DNA of 64,000 nucleotides from Bacteroidales bacterium UBA1374 (GCA_002305545.1 DBRG01000017.1:124001-188000); one strand, 5' to 3'; positions 30,204-39,541 are shown, counted from the first letter of the stretch. Numbers and translations: made by a program. The notes: a model not told the origin generated them from the letters alone.

Positions 30204-32236
30204 CCAGGTTTCTGATCCCGGTTGTCATGGTGCTGTTATCCGGTATTTCTGTCCACGCACAGGATTCGGCTGAAGTACGTCAACTGGATTCCATCCGCAT
30301 AACAGCCCGGGCAAGGCTCAGGGACATGGGAGTGCAAAAGACCTCCCTTGATTCACTGGAGCTGCGCAGTGACATCACCGGGTCCCTGGCACAGGTGCTG
30401 ACCCGGACCAGTACGCTGTTCATTAAGCACTACGGGCGGGCCACGCTGTCCACCGCATCTTTCAGAGGTGCCTCCCCATCCCATACCCAGGTCACCTGGA
30501 ATGGAATGAAAATCAACTCACCCATGCTGGGCATGGTGGATTTTTCAACCATTCCCTCCTATTTCGTCGATAAGGCCGATCTTTATCACGGGCCCGGATC
30601 AGTGACATTGTCCTCGGGCGGACTGGGCGGAGCGATAGCCCTTTCCAGCGCCATCCCGCAACAGGATGGGATTTCACTCAGTTTCATCCAGGGAGCAGGG
30701 AGCTTCCTGACTTTTGATGAGTTCCTGCGCTTCACCGTCAAAAAACCAACATGGAGCGCCTCGACCCGACTCTATGTTGCATCTTCCAGAAATGATTACA
30801 AATACATAAACTATAGAAAAAAACATTTCTTTTACGATGACCAGGGCAATGTGAGCGGGTACGAATATCCCGTTGAGCGCAATAAAAACGGGTCTTTCAT
30901 GGATTTTCATGTTTTGCAGGACTTTTACCTTACCGGCCGGAGCAACGGAACATGGAACATATCGGCCTGGTATGCCCGCACGGATCGCGGCATTCCCCTG
31001 CTGAATGTAGATTACAAGGAAAACGCAGGTGTGGCGAACAACCAGAAGGACAACACCTTCAGGGCAACTGCCGGATGGCGCAAGATATCGGGCAACAGCA
31101 AGCTGGAAGTGCATACCGGCTACACCTATACCGACATGCTTTATCAATACGACCGTGACCTTGGCAACGGGGAACGGGCCATCATGGTGCATTCACAGAG
31201 TAATGTGCATTCCCTGTCCGCTGACGTAGAAGGAGAATGGTATCTGAAGAAATGGATGTTCTCGGCTGACATTTCATTGAACCAGCATTTTGTGACAAGC
31301 ACAGACAAGGCCGTGATCTCGGTGGAAGGAGAGCAGTCTCTGCTGGGTTACCAGCAGGCGCGCCTGGAAATGTCAGCTTATGTGGATGCCAGATACCGTC
31401 CTACAGAAAGGCTCGGCCTGTCTGTCAGCCTGCGGGAAGACCTGTACGGAAAAGAACTGACACCGCCCATTCCTTCTTTTTTTGCAGAATTCCTGGTATC
31501 TCGCAAGGGACAGGTGACACTCAAGGCATCGGCCACAAGGAACTATCGCTATCCCACGCTCAATGACCTGTATTTCATGCCGGGCGGCAATCCCCTGCTC
31601 AAGCCGGAAGAAGGCATAAGTTTTGACGGAGGGTTGTCTGCACAGCACCTGGGCAGACTGTTCCGTTGGAGCGGGAACGTCACCGGTTTTTACTCCCGTA
31701 TCAGCAACTGGATTGCCTGGTTGCCGACATTCAAGGGATTCTGGTCTCCCGTGAATGTTAAACAGGTGAAAAGTTACGGGATCGAATGCAGGGGTTCCCT
31801 GGAAATAATACCGGGCCATGACTGGAAAATTGGAGGAAACGGCAATTTCTCCTGGACCAGGTCTTTGAACCTGGGGGATCCCGTTAGCTGGGCAGACGAA
31901 GCCATCGGAAAACAACTGGTCTATATTCCGGAGTTTTCTGCCGCCTTTACAGGGAGGGTCAGCTGGAAAGAGTGGACCTTTAGCTACGACTGGACCTATT
32001 ACAGTGAACGTTATACTACATCGAGCAACCAGACCCGAACACAGCTGGGGGTGCTGGGCCCCTATTTCATGAATGACATTGCGCTGGAAAAAAGTATCCG
32101 GCTAAACCGTGCTGTCCTGCATGTGAAGGCGATCGTTAGGAACCTCTTCAACGAAGCCTATGAAACGGTCCTTGCCAGGCCCATGCCCGGCATCAATTAC
32201 ACGCTTTCCATAGGGATAGTCCCTCTTTTCCGGTAA
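30200..32236 (+). CDS. btuB: TonB-dependent B12 receptor (BtuB-like)
   Basis: 678 residues, signal peptide ending VHAQD. Plug domain about residues 45-160 with DSIRITARARL (TonB-box-side region), SFRGASPSHTQVTWNGMKIN and LSSGGLGGAIALSS; then the 22-strand barrel with alternating aromatic strands, ending YTLSIGIVPLFR. No N-terminal carboxypeptidase-like domain, so it is not SusC-type. Placed last in a riboswitch-controlled operon with BtuG- and BtuH-like lipoproteins, so it most likely imports cobalamin or other corrinoids with TonB energy. Confidence 0.9.
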   Translation: MTRFLIPVVMVLLSGISVHAQDSAEVRQLDSIRITARARLRDMGVQKTSLDSLELRSDITGSLAQVLTRTSTLFIKHYGRATLSTASFRGASPSHTQVTWNGMKINSPMLGMVDFSTIPSYFVDKADLYHGPGSVTLSSGGLGGAIALSSAIPQQDGISLSFIQGAGSFLTFDEFLRFTVKKPTWSASTRLYVASSRNDYKYINYRKKHFFYDDQGNVSGYEYPVERNKNGSFMDFHVLQDFYLTGRSNGTWNISAWYARTDRGIPLLNVDYKENAGVANNQKDNTFRATAGWRKISGNSKLEVHTGYTYTDMLYQYDRDLGNGERAIMVHSQSNVHSLSADVEGEWYLKKWMFSADISLNQHFVTSTDKAVISVEGEQSLLGYQQARLEMSAYVDARYRPTERLGLSVSLREDLYGKELTPPIPSFFAEFLVSRKGQVTLKASATRNYRYPTLNDLYFMPGGNPLLKPEEGISFDGGLSAQHLGRLFRWSGNVTGFYSRISNWIAWLPTFKGFWSPVNVKQVKSYGIECRGSLEIIPGHDWKIGGNGNFSWTRSLNLGDPVSWADEAIGKQLVYIPEFSAAFTGRVSWKEWTFSYDWTYYSERYTTSSNQTRTQLGVLGPYFMNDIALEKSIRLNRAVLHVKAIVRNLFNEAYETVLARPMPGINYTLSIGIVPLFR

Positions 32237-32255
32237 ACAACCCGGTCTTCCCATG

Positions 32256-33368
32256 TTACCGGATCACCACATATTCACTGCGTGGTACCCCTATGCGGAA
32301 TGGCGGGCCCCAGATGCCCAGCCCCGATGTGACGTAAAACCGGGTCGTTCCCCGGGTATACTCTCCATAAAAAAGATCGTTCACCTGCCGGACCAGGAGA
32401 GAAACAGGCCACAGTTGACCACCGTGCGTGTGGCCGGAGAGTTGGAAATCTGTACCAAAGTCAACAGCCTCGGCACTCCCCAAAGGCTGGTGGTCCAGGA
32501 CAAGCAGGGGTAAATCCCTTTCCCGGGAGGCATAAGCCGAGGCTTCCCACACCTGGCGGAGTGTTTTCCTTCCGGCCACCGAATGGTCTTCCCTGCCCAG
32601 GATGTATGCCACACCGGGGATCCGGACAACCGAATCCCGCAAGACCACGATCCCCTGTCCAGCGATCCATTGGAGCGCCTCATCCTCGTGTGCGTAAAAT
32701 TCATGGTTCCCGGGCACCGCATAGATTCCCATGGGCGCTTCCAGCTGCTGCAGCAGTGATCCCATGTTCTGTGCCTTCACCTGCTCCAGGGAGCGGTCAA
32801 TCAAGTCCCCCACTACCAGGATCACATCCGGTTTTTCCTTGTTGATGGCCCCGACGAATTGCTCCAACCGTGCTGAATCCACCAGCAAGCCCAGGTGCAG
32901 ATCGCTGATGGCCACCATCTTGACAGATCCGGACAATCCAAAATGAACTTCCTTCCGTGTAAAATGCCTGTACCTGAAATTCCCGGCCAGCAACAAACCC
33001 AGCAAAAGAGCCAGAACGGAAAACCATAAAACGGCACGGCCTGCCATGGGTAACACGATCCCCGTCCTGAATAGACGGAGCACCATCCCCGTCAGGTCAA
33101 CAAGCACTACCAGCATCAGCGCATAGAGCAAAAGAACCATCCAGGTGTAGGAAAGCCTCATCCAAAAAGCATGTACTCCGGGCCAGGGAAGGGTTACCAT
33201 ATTCATCAGGGGCAAGGAGAGCATCATCAGGGCACCCCAGATAATGAAGACCCATTTCAGACAGGGTCCGTGAAACGGTGACCATTGATAACCCCGGTAA
33301 AGCACATAAAAGTTACCCAGGCCATAGATGATCAAAAGCAGTAAGAAAAAAAAAGCAAAATGTTTCAT
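32256..33368 (-). CDS. membrane-anchored metallophosphoesterase (YkuE/YaeI-like)
   Basis: 370 residues. About four N-terminal membrane helices (residues 1-140), then a calcineurin-like phosphoesterase: ISDLHLG, VVGDLIDRS, VPGNHEFYAH and SGHTHGGQ, giving the full set of metal ligands. YkuE/YaeI-type proteins act on phospholipid or cell-envelope phosphates such as UDP-diacylglucosamine-like substrates. Its start overlaps the GNAT gene stop by 4 bases, so they are coupled. Substrate not determined. Confidence 0.85.
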   Translation of the reverse strand: MKHFAFFFLLLLIIYGLGNFYVLYRGYQWSPFHGPCLKWVFIIWGALMMLSLPLMNMVTLPWPGVHAFWMRLSYTWMVLLLYALMLVVLVDLTGMVLRLFRTGIVLPMAGRAVLWFSVLALLLGLLLAGNFRYRHFTRKEVHFGLSGSVKMVAISDLHLGLLVDSARLEQFVGAINKEKPDVILVVGDLIDRSLEQVKAQNMGSLLQQLEAPMGIYAVPGNHEFYAHEDEALQWIAGQGIVVLRDSVVRIPGVAYILGREDHSVAGRKTLRQVWEASAYASRERDLPLLVLDHQPLGSAEAVDFGTDFQLSGHTHGGQLWPVSLLVRQVNDLFYGEYTRGTTRFYVTSGLGIWGPPFRIGVPRSEYVVIR

Positions 33369-33838
33369 TCAGCGGGTTTGAACGTGTCCGGATCCCTGAG
33401 CCACTCAAAGGTGGTGTAATGCTCGTCGGTCATGCCCAGCTTGCGGTATGTTTCTATCGCCCGGGGATTGTTCCTGGCCACATACAGGCGAATTCCGATC
33501 ACATCTTCAGATTGTTTGACCAGTTCCTGCAAATGTTTGTAGAGCGCCTTGTAGATACCCATCCTGCGAAATTTGGGAACAGTGTATACGCTCTGTATCC
33601 ACCAAATCCAGGCGTTGCGCCAGTCACTCCATTCCCTTGTGACGAGCAACGAGGCGGCTATCTCTCCGTTGACTTCTGCTATGTAAGCAGTCCCACGGTT
33701 TTCATCTTCCAGGTAAGCGCAGGTTCCCTGGAAAACCGTCTGGTAATCCAACATGATGTTTTCCGATTCAAGCGCCATGTGTACCTGGTTCGTTGCCAGG
33801 ACCCCGGCATCTGTTAAGGTGGCTTTTCTTATGATCAT
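33365..33838 (-). CDS. GNAT-family N-acetyltransferase
   Basis: 157 residues. Acetyl-CoA-dependent transferase with the GNAT fold: N-terminal IIRKATLTDAGVLATNQV, central GEIAASLLVTRE, and the acetyl-CoA loop SVYTVPKFRRMGIYKALYKH (R-x-x-G-x-Y/G pattern, slightly degenerate). The end IRLYVARNNPRAIETYRKLG is typical. Substrate unknown. Stop overlaps the phosphoesterase start. Its ATG is only five bases from a -7 box, so the mRNA may be leaderless. Confidence 0.85.
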   Translation of the reverse strand: MIIRKATLTDAGVLATNQVHMALESENIMLDYQTVFQGTCAYLEDENRGTAYIAEVNGEIAASLLVTREWSDWRNAWIWWIQSVYTVPKFRRMGIYKALYKHLQELVKQSEDVIGIRLYVARNNPRAIETYRKLGMTDEHYTTFEWLRDPDTFKPAE

Positions 33839-33842
33839 TGGG

Positions 33843-33860
33843 CAAATATAAGTATTTTTG
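33843..33860. promoter_or_regulatory. back-to-back divergent -7 boxes
   Basis: Minus-strand TATATTTG at 33843-33850 points to the GNAT gene (ATG at 33838); plus-strand TATTTTTG at 33853-33860 points to the prolyl-tRNA editing gene (ATG at 33865). Each box is four bases or so from a start codon, so transcripts would begin at or very near the AUG. No -33 elements were seen. Confidence 0.45.
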
Positions 33861-33864
33861 TATC

Positions 33865-34377
33865 ATGGAAAACCGTAAGGACAAAGTTCTGAAACAGCTG
33901 GAAGACTGGAACATTGCGTACCGTTTATATACTCATCCGCCCCTGCCCACGGCGGCAGATGCCATGGCTTACTGGAAAGACATTGAGGCCCAGCACTGTA
34001 AAAATCTCTTCTTCAGAAATCACAAGGGGAACCGTCATTACCTGGTGGTTTTTGACTGGAAAAGGGATTTACCCATCCACCGAATAGAAAAGATGCTCCG
34101 GCAGGGCAAACTCACTTTCGCATCACCTCAGCGGATGATGCGCTACCTGGGAGTGGAACCCGGTTCGGTTTCCCCTTTCGGATTGCTGAACGACACGGAA
34201 AATCATGTAGTCCTTTTTCTGGACAACAAACTGAAAGAAGCGGAAGAAATCAGTTTTCATCCCAATGACAACCGGTATACAGCCGTCATCTCAAAAACAG
34301 ACTTCTTCCGCTTCCTGGAGCTGGTTGGCAACGCCCATGTCTTCCTGGACATTGACAGCCCGGAAATCCCGGCTTAG
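33865..34377 (+). CDS. prolyl-tRNA editing protein (ProX/PrdX, YbaK family)
   Basis: 170 residues from the ATG at 33865 (MENRKDKVLKQL). INS-like editing domain: YRLYTHPPLPTAADAMAYWK, CKNLFFRNHKGNRHYLVVFD (with the conserved Lys), YLGVEPGSVSPFGLLND and VVLFLDNKL. PrdX-type proteins hydrolyse Ala-tRNA(Pro) in trans. Divergent from GNAT; its stop overlaps the galK stop by four bases. Confidence 0.88.
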   Translation: MENRKDKVLKQLEDWNIAYRLYTHPPLPTAADAMAYWKDIEAQHCKNLFFRNHKGNRHYLVVFDWKRDLPIHRIEKMLRQGKLTFASPQRMMRYLGVEPGSVSPFGLLNDTENHVVLFLDNKLKEAEEISFHPNDNRYTAVISKTDFFRFLELVGNAHVFLDIDSPEIPA

Positions 34378-35528
34378 GAGATCCTGCGTGCCCCGTCACT
34401 GATCACCACATCATACACTTTGGGCTGATGACCGAATTTACGGGCAAACTGTTCTATTGCCTGAGCCAGAAATCCTTCATATAAATGATCTTTCACAAGA
34501 TTGATGGTGCATCCGCCAAAACCTCCTCCCATCACCCGGGAACCGGTTACTCCGCATTCCCTGGCAATCTGGTTCAGAAAGTCGAGTTCGTCACAACTTA
34601 CCTCATACAGGCGGCTCATGCCATCATGGGTCAGATACATCATGCGGCCTACCGTCTCATAATCGTCCCGTTCCAGGGCATCACTCACGGTAAGCACACG
34701 CTCAGTTTCCTGCACCACGTATTGGGCCCGCATAAAATCTTCTTCTGAGAGTTTGTCTTTTACCTGATTCAGCATATCCATGGTAACATCGCGAAGGAAT
34801 TCCACCCCGGGATTTCCGTTCTCACGTACAACCCTGGCCGCGTTTTCACAAGATTCGCGGCGTTTGTTGTATGCCGAGGAAGCCAGTTCATGCTTGACTA
34901 CTGTGTCGAGCAACACCAGCCGGTAACCCTGGGGATGAAAAGGAAAATACTTGTATTCCATACTCCGGGTATCCAGGCGGATGAGATTCCCTTTTTTCCC
35001 AAAAAGCGAAATGAACTGGTCCATTATGCCGCACTTAACCCCTACATAATTGTGTTCGGTAGCCTGCCCGATGTGTGCCAGTTCCATCTTGTCAATTCCC
35101 AGGGAAAACATGTCATTCAGAGCATAGGCATACGTGCTTTCCAGCGCGGCCGACGAGGACATGCCGGCTCCCAGGGGAACGTCTCCGGCAAAAGCGGTAT
35201 CAAATCCACCCGGGTTCCCACCCCGTTTAATGATCTCACGGCATACCCCAAAGATATACCGGGCCCAGGAAGCGGCCGGAAGATCAGTTTCATCCATGGT
35301 GAACTCGGCATAATCCTGCAGATCCACGGACCAGGCACGTACTTTTTTTGTACCGTTGGCGAGAATCACCGCTACCATGCCCTTATCAATGGCTCCGGGA
35401 AAAACAAAGCTGCCGTTGTAATCGGTATGTTCCCCAATCAGGTTGATCCTCCCGGGGGAGGCATACACCCTTGAATCCTGGCACCCGAATTTGTCTTTGA
35501 ACTGCTGTTTTATGATATTAATCTCCAT
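34374..35528 (-). CDS. galK: galactokinase
   Basis: 384 residues. Phosphorylates galactose (Leloir pathway). GHMP-kinase motifs: GRINLIGEHTDYNGSFVFP, the ATP loop PLGAGMSSSAALES, the catalytic Asp in IMDQFISLFG, and GGGFGGCTINLV. Last gene of a run with the ROK kinase (11 bases upstream) and the sugar permease, next to the arabinofuranosidase locus. It converges with the prolyl-tRNA editing gene. Arabinose itself is not its substrate; galactose from arabinogalactan-like glycans is the likely feed. Confidence 0.95.
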   Translation of the reverse strand: MEINIIKQQFKDKFGCQDSRVYASPGRINLIGEHTDYNGSFVFPGAIDKGMVAVILANGTKKVRAWSVDLQDYAEFTMDETDLPAASWARYIFGVCREIIKRGGNPGGFDTAFAGDVPLGAGMSSSAALESTYAYALNDMFSLGIDKMELAHIGQATEHNYVGVKCGIMDQFISLFGKKGNLIRLDTRSMEYKYFPFHPQGYRLVLLDTVVKHELASSAYNKRRESCENAARVVRENGNPGVEFLRDVTMDMLNQVKDKLSEEDFMRAQYVVQETERVLTVSDALERDDYETVGRMMYLTHDGMSRLYEVSCDELDFLNQIARECGVTGSRVMGGGFGGCTINLVKDHLYEGFLAQAIEQFARKFGHQPKVYDVVISDGARRIS

Positions 35529-35539
35529 ACCGCAGTCCT

Positions 35540-36526
35540 TTATAATTCCCAGGCCAGCGCGGCCGAGCCCAGAATGGCTGCCTCGGATCCGGGCAACTGG
35601 GAAGGAATTACTTTCACCTTCCCCTTCCAGATAGACAGCAGGTTGTCTTCCATGGCATCAATGGTGGGTTTGAAAATCAGATCTCCGGCTTGTGCAAGCC
35701 CTCCGAATAGCACTATGGCTTCCGGAGCGCTGAAGGCAACGAAATCGGCAAAGGCTTCTCCCAGGATCCTTCCGGTGTAATTGAATACTTCAATGGACAA
35801 AGCGTCTCCTTTGGCGGCAGCCTCGGCAACATCCCTGGAAGTAATATCATCTGCGGGCATATTCCTGAGGGTGCTGGGACGCTTGGGATCCATTTCCAGC
35901 AGTTCCCGGGCTGTCCTGGCAACACCTATGGCCGAAGCATATGATTCCAGGCAACCAATCTTGCCGCAATTGCACATACGGCCTGTACGGCGGATGGATG
36001 TGGTATGCCCCAGCTCGCCTGCAAAGCCATCGTGTCCGTATACCACCTTGCCGTCGATCACAATGCCGCTGCCCACCCCCGTTCCCAGGGTTATTTCAAT
36101 GAAATTCTTCATGCCTTTGGCTGCCCCATAGATCATTTCTCCCTGGGCTGCCGCATTAGCGTCGTTGGTCACAACGGCAGATATACCCATGGCCTCTTCC
36201 ACATTTTTCTTCAAGTGTACCACTTTGGGGTTGCCCTGTTTGTCTTTTGCCCATTTCAGGTTGGGGGCTGCTTCGATAGTTCCTTTATAATAATTTCCAT
36301 TAGGCGCCCCTATGCCGATGCCCTTGATCTTTTCCTTACCGCCGATCTCAGGTGCGGCAATCATGCGGGTAAGGCTCTTTTCCAGTTCATCCATGTAGTC
36401 TTTCAGGGTAGTGATATCACGGGTATCGAAAGTATCCTGGATAATGATATTTCCGCGGGCATCCACAACGCCCAGTTTTGTGCTCTGACCTCCAATGTCA
36501 ATGCCGATTACGTAAGGTTTTACCAT
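35540..36526 (-). CDS. ROK-family sugar kinase (probable glucokinase)
   Basis: 328 residues. ROK signature set: N-terminal GIDIGGQSTKLGVVD phosphate loop, catalytic region VTNDANAAAQGEMIYG, GLGTGVGSGIVIDG-type loop (TLGTGVGSGIV), and the zinc site HTSIRRTGRMCNCGKIGCLE with CxCGxxGC. Such kinases phosphorylate glucose, fructose or N-acetylhexosamines; glucokinase is the commonest in Bacteroidota. It lies 3 bases downstream of the permease and 11 bases upstream of galK, so uptake and phosphorylation are coexpressed. Confidence 0.88.
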   Translation of the reverse strand: MVKPYVIGIDIGGQSTKLGVVDARGNIIIQDTFDTRDITTLKDYMDELEKSLTRMIAAPEIGGKEKIKGIGIGAPNGNYYKGTIEAAPNLKWAKDKQGNPKVVHLKKNVEEAMGISAVVTNDANAAAQGEMIYGAAKGMKNFIEITLGTGVGSGIVIDGKVVYGHDGFAGELGHTTSIRRTGRMCNCGKIGCLESYASAIGVARTARELLEMDPKRPSTLRNMPADDITSRDVAEAAAKGDALSIEVFNYTGRILGEAFADFVAFSAPEAIVLFGGLAQAGDLIFKPTIDAMEDNLLSIWKGKVKVIPSQLPGSEAAILGSAALAWEL

Positions 36527-36529
36527 GAT

Positions 36530-37819
36530 TTATTGTTTTTGGATTTCTTTATGAACAATCTTTGATCCTGCAAGGGCATAGAACAGCATATAGGCCAGGC
36601 CAAGGGCGACCACCCAGTAACTGGTTATAAAACCCGCCTTGTCAGCAACAAATCCCTGGAAAGCAGGAAGGATGCCTCCGCCACAAACCAATACCATGAA
36701 AAGGCCCGAAGCGGCAGCCGTATATTTGCCCAGCCCTTCGACAGCCAGGTTGAAGATGCTGCCCCACATGATGGAAGTACACAGACCCACCAGTACAATA
36801 TACATGGCGTTGATGGGCACATCGGCCATCCCGAAGGAAAGACCGCCAATGGCTGAACGTTGCAGCACCGGTAATGTCACCATGGTGGAAGTAGAGGAGA
36901 ATATGGTCAGAAGGATAAGGACAAGTCCTACCAGTGAAGTGGAGCTGAGCATGGCTTTGCTGGAAACCTTATTGCCTACCGATGCCCCAATCAGACGGCC
37001 TATCAGCATCAGGAACCAATAAGTTCCTGCCACGAAACCGGCAATGGTTTTCCCGACTTCCGGGGTGTCGGAGAGCCAGTAGATCATGATGCCCGGTGTT
37101 CCTACTTCTACACCCACGTACACGAAAATGGCTATGGCACCCAAAATGAAATGCCTGTATTTCAGGGCTCCTGCCATCAGTTTACCCAGGGGCTCCTTGC
37201 TTTCGGCCACATGGGGTTCCGGAATCTTCACTGCCAATAGTACGACAAATACAAGGGCAAATACACCCATGGCAATATATAATACGGGGAACACATCCTT
37301 GATGTTGGCTTTGGCTGCCTCACCAATCAGAATACCCACCAGGGCAGGTGTCAGCGTTGCCATAAGGGAATTGAAAGAGCCTCCGACCTGGATGAGCTGG
37401 TTGCCTTTATTTCCGCCGCCGCCCAGTGTGTTGAGCATTGGATTCACAACCGTATTGAGCAGGCACATGGAGAAACCGGCCACAAATGCTCCCAGCAGGT
37501 ATATGCTGAATGCTGCGCTTTCGGGTGAATGACCCGAGAGAAACTGAATGAGAACACCCAGGAAACCAATGGCTATGGCAATGAGTGCCGTTTTTTTGTA
37601 CCCTATGCGCTGTAGCATCATACCGCCGGGTATTCCCATCACGGCATAGGCAATGAAATTGGCTGCATTACCCAGCAACCCCTGGAAATTGGATACTCCG
37701 AATTGTTCTTTCAATACCTGACCCATGGGTGCTGCCAGATTGGTCACAAATGAGATCATCCCGAACAGTACAATCATCATGATGATTGGCAGGGCATAGC
37801 TTTTTTTCTTTGTTGTCAT
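36530..37819 (-). CDS. MFS sugar permease, FHS family (glucose/galactose type)
   Basis: 429 residues with 12 predicted membrane segments. Belongs to the fucose-H+ symporter (FucP/GluP) group: N-terminal LAAPMGQVLKEQFGVSNFQG, YAVMGIPGGMMLQRIGYKK, FSMCLLNTVVNPMLNTLGGG with the conserved Asn-Pro, and the second-half motif AIGGLSFGMADVPINAMYIV. Likely a proton-coupled glucose/galactose importer in the inner membrane. A -7 box lies about 50 bases upstream, so the permease-ROK-galK run is probably a separate transcript from GH51. Confidence 0.9.
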   Translation of the reverse strand: MTTKKKSYALPIIMMIVLFGMISFVTNLAAPMGQVLKEQFGVSNFQGLLGNAANFIAYAVMGIPGGMMLQRIGYKKTALIAIAIGFLGVLIQFLSGHSPESAAFSIYLLGAFVAGFSMCLLNTVVNPMLNTLGGGGNKGNQLIQVGGSFNSLMATLTPALVGILIGEAAKANIKDVFPVLYIAMGVFALVFVVLLAVKIPEPHVAESKEPLGKLMAGALKYRHFILGAIAIFVYVGVEVGTPGIMIYWLSDTPEVGKTIAGFVAGTYWFLMLIGRLIGASVGNKVSSKAMLSSTSLVGLVLILLTIFSSTSTMVTLPVLQRSAIGGLSFGMADVPINAMYIVLVGLCTSIMWGSIFNLAVEGLGKYTAAASGLFMVLVCGGGILPAFQGFVADKAGFITSYWVVALGLAYMLFYALAGSKIVHKEIQKQ

Positions 37820-37868
37820 ATAAGAATGATTATGAGTAATTAATTGTGCGTTTTTTAACGAAACGTGT

Positions 37869-37876
37869 CAAAAGTA
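37869..37876 (-). promoter_or_regulatory. -7 box of the permease-ROK-galK operon
   Basis: Minus-strand TACTTTTG, 49 bases before the permease ATG at 37819. No -33 element at the normal spacing. Confidence 0.5.
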
Positions 37877-37911
37877 AGGATTTCTTTTCAAAAAAAGGTC
37901 TTTCTAATCCA

Positions 37912-39459
37912 TTATTTAAAGTCAGGACGCAGCTCCAGAGTTACTAAGGATTTAGCAGGCATAGTCAGTGTCAGGACATCGTTTCCGGCTTTTATAGCTG
38001 AGTAGGTTTCCGGCTTGACTGTATATGGACAATCAAAATCATTATAGCCCGTAATTTGTCCGCACGTAAGTATTCTGCCGGATAAGTTATTATATAGTAG
38101 ACCGTTCAGATTGATCGTGACCTCACACGACTTGTCCAGTCTTACGTTGGCCAGAGAGATGTGCATCACGCCTTTTTCATTGACAGAAGCTGTAGCATAA
38201 ACCGACTGAATAACTCTCTTGTCACGTGTTACGATATCCGAACTACTAACTTCCAGTGGTATAAAAGAAGCGCCCTGATGCACTTTGAACATTTCAAACA
38301 CATGATAGGTGGGAGTAAGGACCATTTTGTCGTCTCTGGTCAGAACCATCGCCTGGAGCACATTGGCCAGCTGGGCAATGTTGGCCATTTTCACCCGGTC
38401 TGCATGGCGGTGGAAAACCATCAGTGAAAGAGCTGCCACAAAAGCATCGCGCATGGTATTCTGCTGGTACAGATGCCCCCGTACAGTTCCGGGTTCTTCA
38501 TCCCACCAGGCTCCCCATTCGTCTACCATAAGCGCAATCTGTTTTTCGGGATCAATCCGGTCCATGATGGCACTGTGAGACTTTATCACATTGTCAATAT
38601 CCAGGCATTTTGCCAGTGTCCGGTAATAATCACCGGATGTGAACTGTGTGGCCGAACCTTTGGCATTCCAGTCATGAACCGTGTAGAAATGAACCGACAG
38701 ACCGTTCATCCGCCATCCTACTCTTTCCATCATGACCTCTGTCCAGTTGACGTCAAAATCACTGGGCCCCACGGCAACTTTGAATAAGCGGTTGTCTCCG
38801 AAATTCCGGCAATATGTAGCGTATCTGCGGTATTGATCGGCGTAAAACTCGGGTCGCATATTTCCTCCGCAGCCCCAGCTTTCATTTCCCACGCCAAAAT
38901 ATTTCACTTTCCAGGGTTTGTCCCGTCCATTTTCCCGGCGCAGGTTGGCCAGGGGGCTGTCGGCCGGGGATGTCATATATTCCACCCAGTCGGCCATTTC
39001 CTCTACTGTTCCGCTGCCCAGGTTTGCGCTCACATACGGCTCGCACCCCAACAACTCACAAAGGTTAAGGAATTCATGCGTGCCAAAGCTGTTATCCTCT
39101 ACAGTACCGCCCCAGTGCGTATTGATCATTTTTGGTCTCAACTGCCGCGGGCCTATCCCGTCTCGCCAGTGGTATTCATCGGCAAAACAGCCTCCGGGCC
39201 AGCGCAGGACCGGAATCTGCAGTTTTTTCAGGGCTTCCAGCACATCGTTACGGTATCCCTGTGTGTTTGGAATAGGGGAATCGGGGCCGACCCAGAGGCC
39301 CCCGTAAATACATGTTCCCAGGTGCTCAGCAAAATGTCCATAGATTTCTTTTTCTATGCGCCATGTATCTTTCTGCGGATGCAGATCTATGATGGCTTTT
39401 TCCTGTGCAACCATTGGCAGACAAGCCAACAATGCTGCAAAAGTGATTCTAATTTTCAT
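37912..39459 (-). CDS. GH51 alpha-L-arabinofuranosidase, exported
   Basis: 515 residues, signal peptide ending PMVAQE. Retaining GH51 enzyme that removes arabinofuranose side chains. Acid/base Glu193 in GVGNESWGCGG; nucleophile Glu314 in LMVDEWGAWWDE; further family segments VLRWPGGCFADEYHWRDGIG and GLSVHFYTVHDW. A C-terminal beta-sandwich domain (residues 400-515) completes the fold. Follows the terminator of the GH3 operon, with its own -7 box four bases before the ATG. Confidence 0.94.
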   Translation of the reverse strand: MKIRITFAALLACLPMVAQEKAIIDLHPQKDTWRIEKEIYGHFAEHLGTCIYGGLWVGPDSPIPNTQGYRNDVLEALKKLQIPVLRWPGGCFADEYHWRDGIGPRQLRPKMINTHWGGTVEDNSFGTHEFLNLCELLGCEPYVSANLGSGTVEEMADWVEYMTSPADSPLANLRRENGRDKPWKVKYFGVGNESWGCGGNMRPEFYADQYRRYATYCRNFGDNRLFKVAVGPSDFDVNWTEVMMERVGWRMNGLSVHFYTVHDWNAKGSATQFTSGDYYRTLAKCLDIDNVIKSHSAIMDRIDPEKQIALMVDEWGAWWDEEPGTVRGHLYQQNTMRDAFVAALSLMVFHRHADRVKMANIAQLANVLQAMVLTRDDKMVLTPTYHVFEMFKVHQGASFIPLEVSSSDIVTRDKRVIQSVYATASVNEKGVMHISLANVRLDKSCEVTINLNGLLYNNLSGRILTCGQITGYNDFDCPYTVKPETYSAIKAGNDVLTLTMPAKSLVTLELRPDFK

Positions 39460-39463
39460 AATC

Positions 39464-39471
39464 CAAATTTA
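39464..39471 (-). promoter_or_regulatory. -7 box of the GH51 gene, close to the start codon
   Basis: Minus-strand TAAATTTG, four bases from the ATG at 39459. If used, the message would be leaderless or nearly so. Confidence 0.4.
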
Positions 39472-39483
39472 CAATTTAACAGG

Positions 39484-39511
39484 AAAAAACCACCCCGTAC
39501 GAGGTGGTTTT
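39484..39511 (-). terminator. Rho-independent terminator after the GH3 gene
   Basis: AAAACCACC and GGTGGTTTT form a perfect 9-bp stem with an 8-base loop, followed on the minus strand by a T run. It lies 30 bases past the GH3 stop (39542). Confidence 0.8.
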
Positions 39512-39541
39512 CCATCATAAAAACAGTTTATTGGGTAATAA

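Noticed and set aside
32237..32275. Terminator between the B12 receptor and the phosphoesterase
   Set aside because: CCGGT/ACCGG could pair but no U tract follows on either strand, and it overlaps the phosphoesterase 3' end.
34890..35474. 194-residue plus-strand frame
   Set aside because: Antisense to galK, which has all GHMP motifs.
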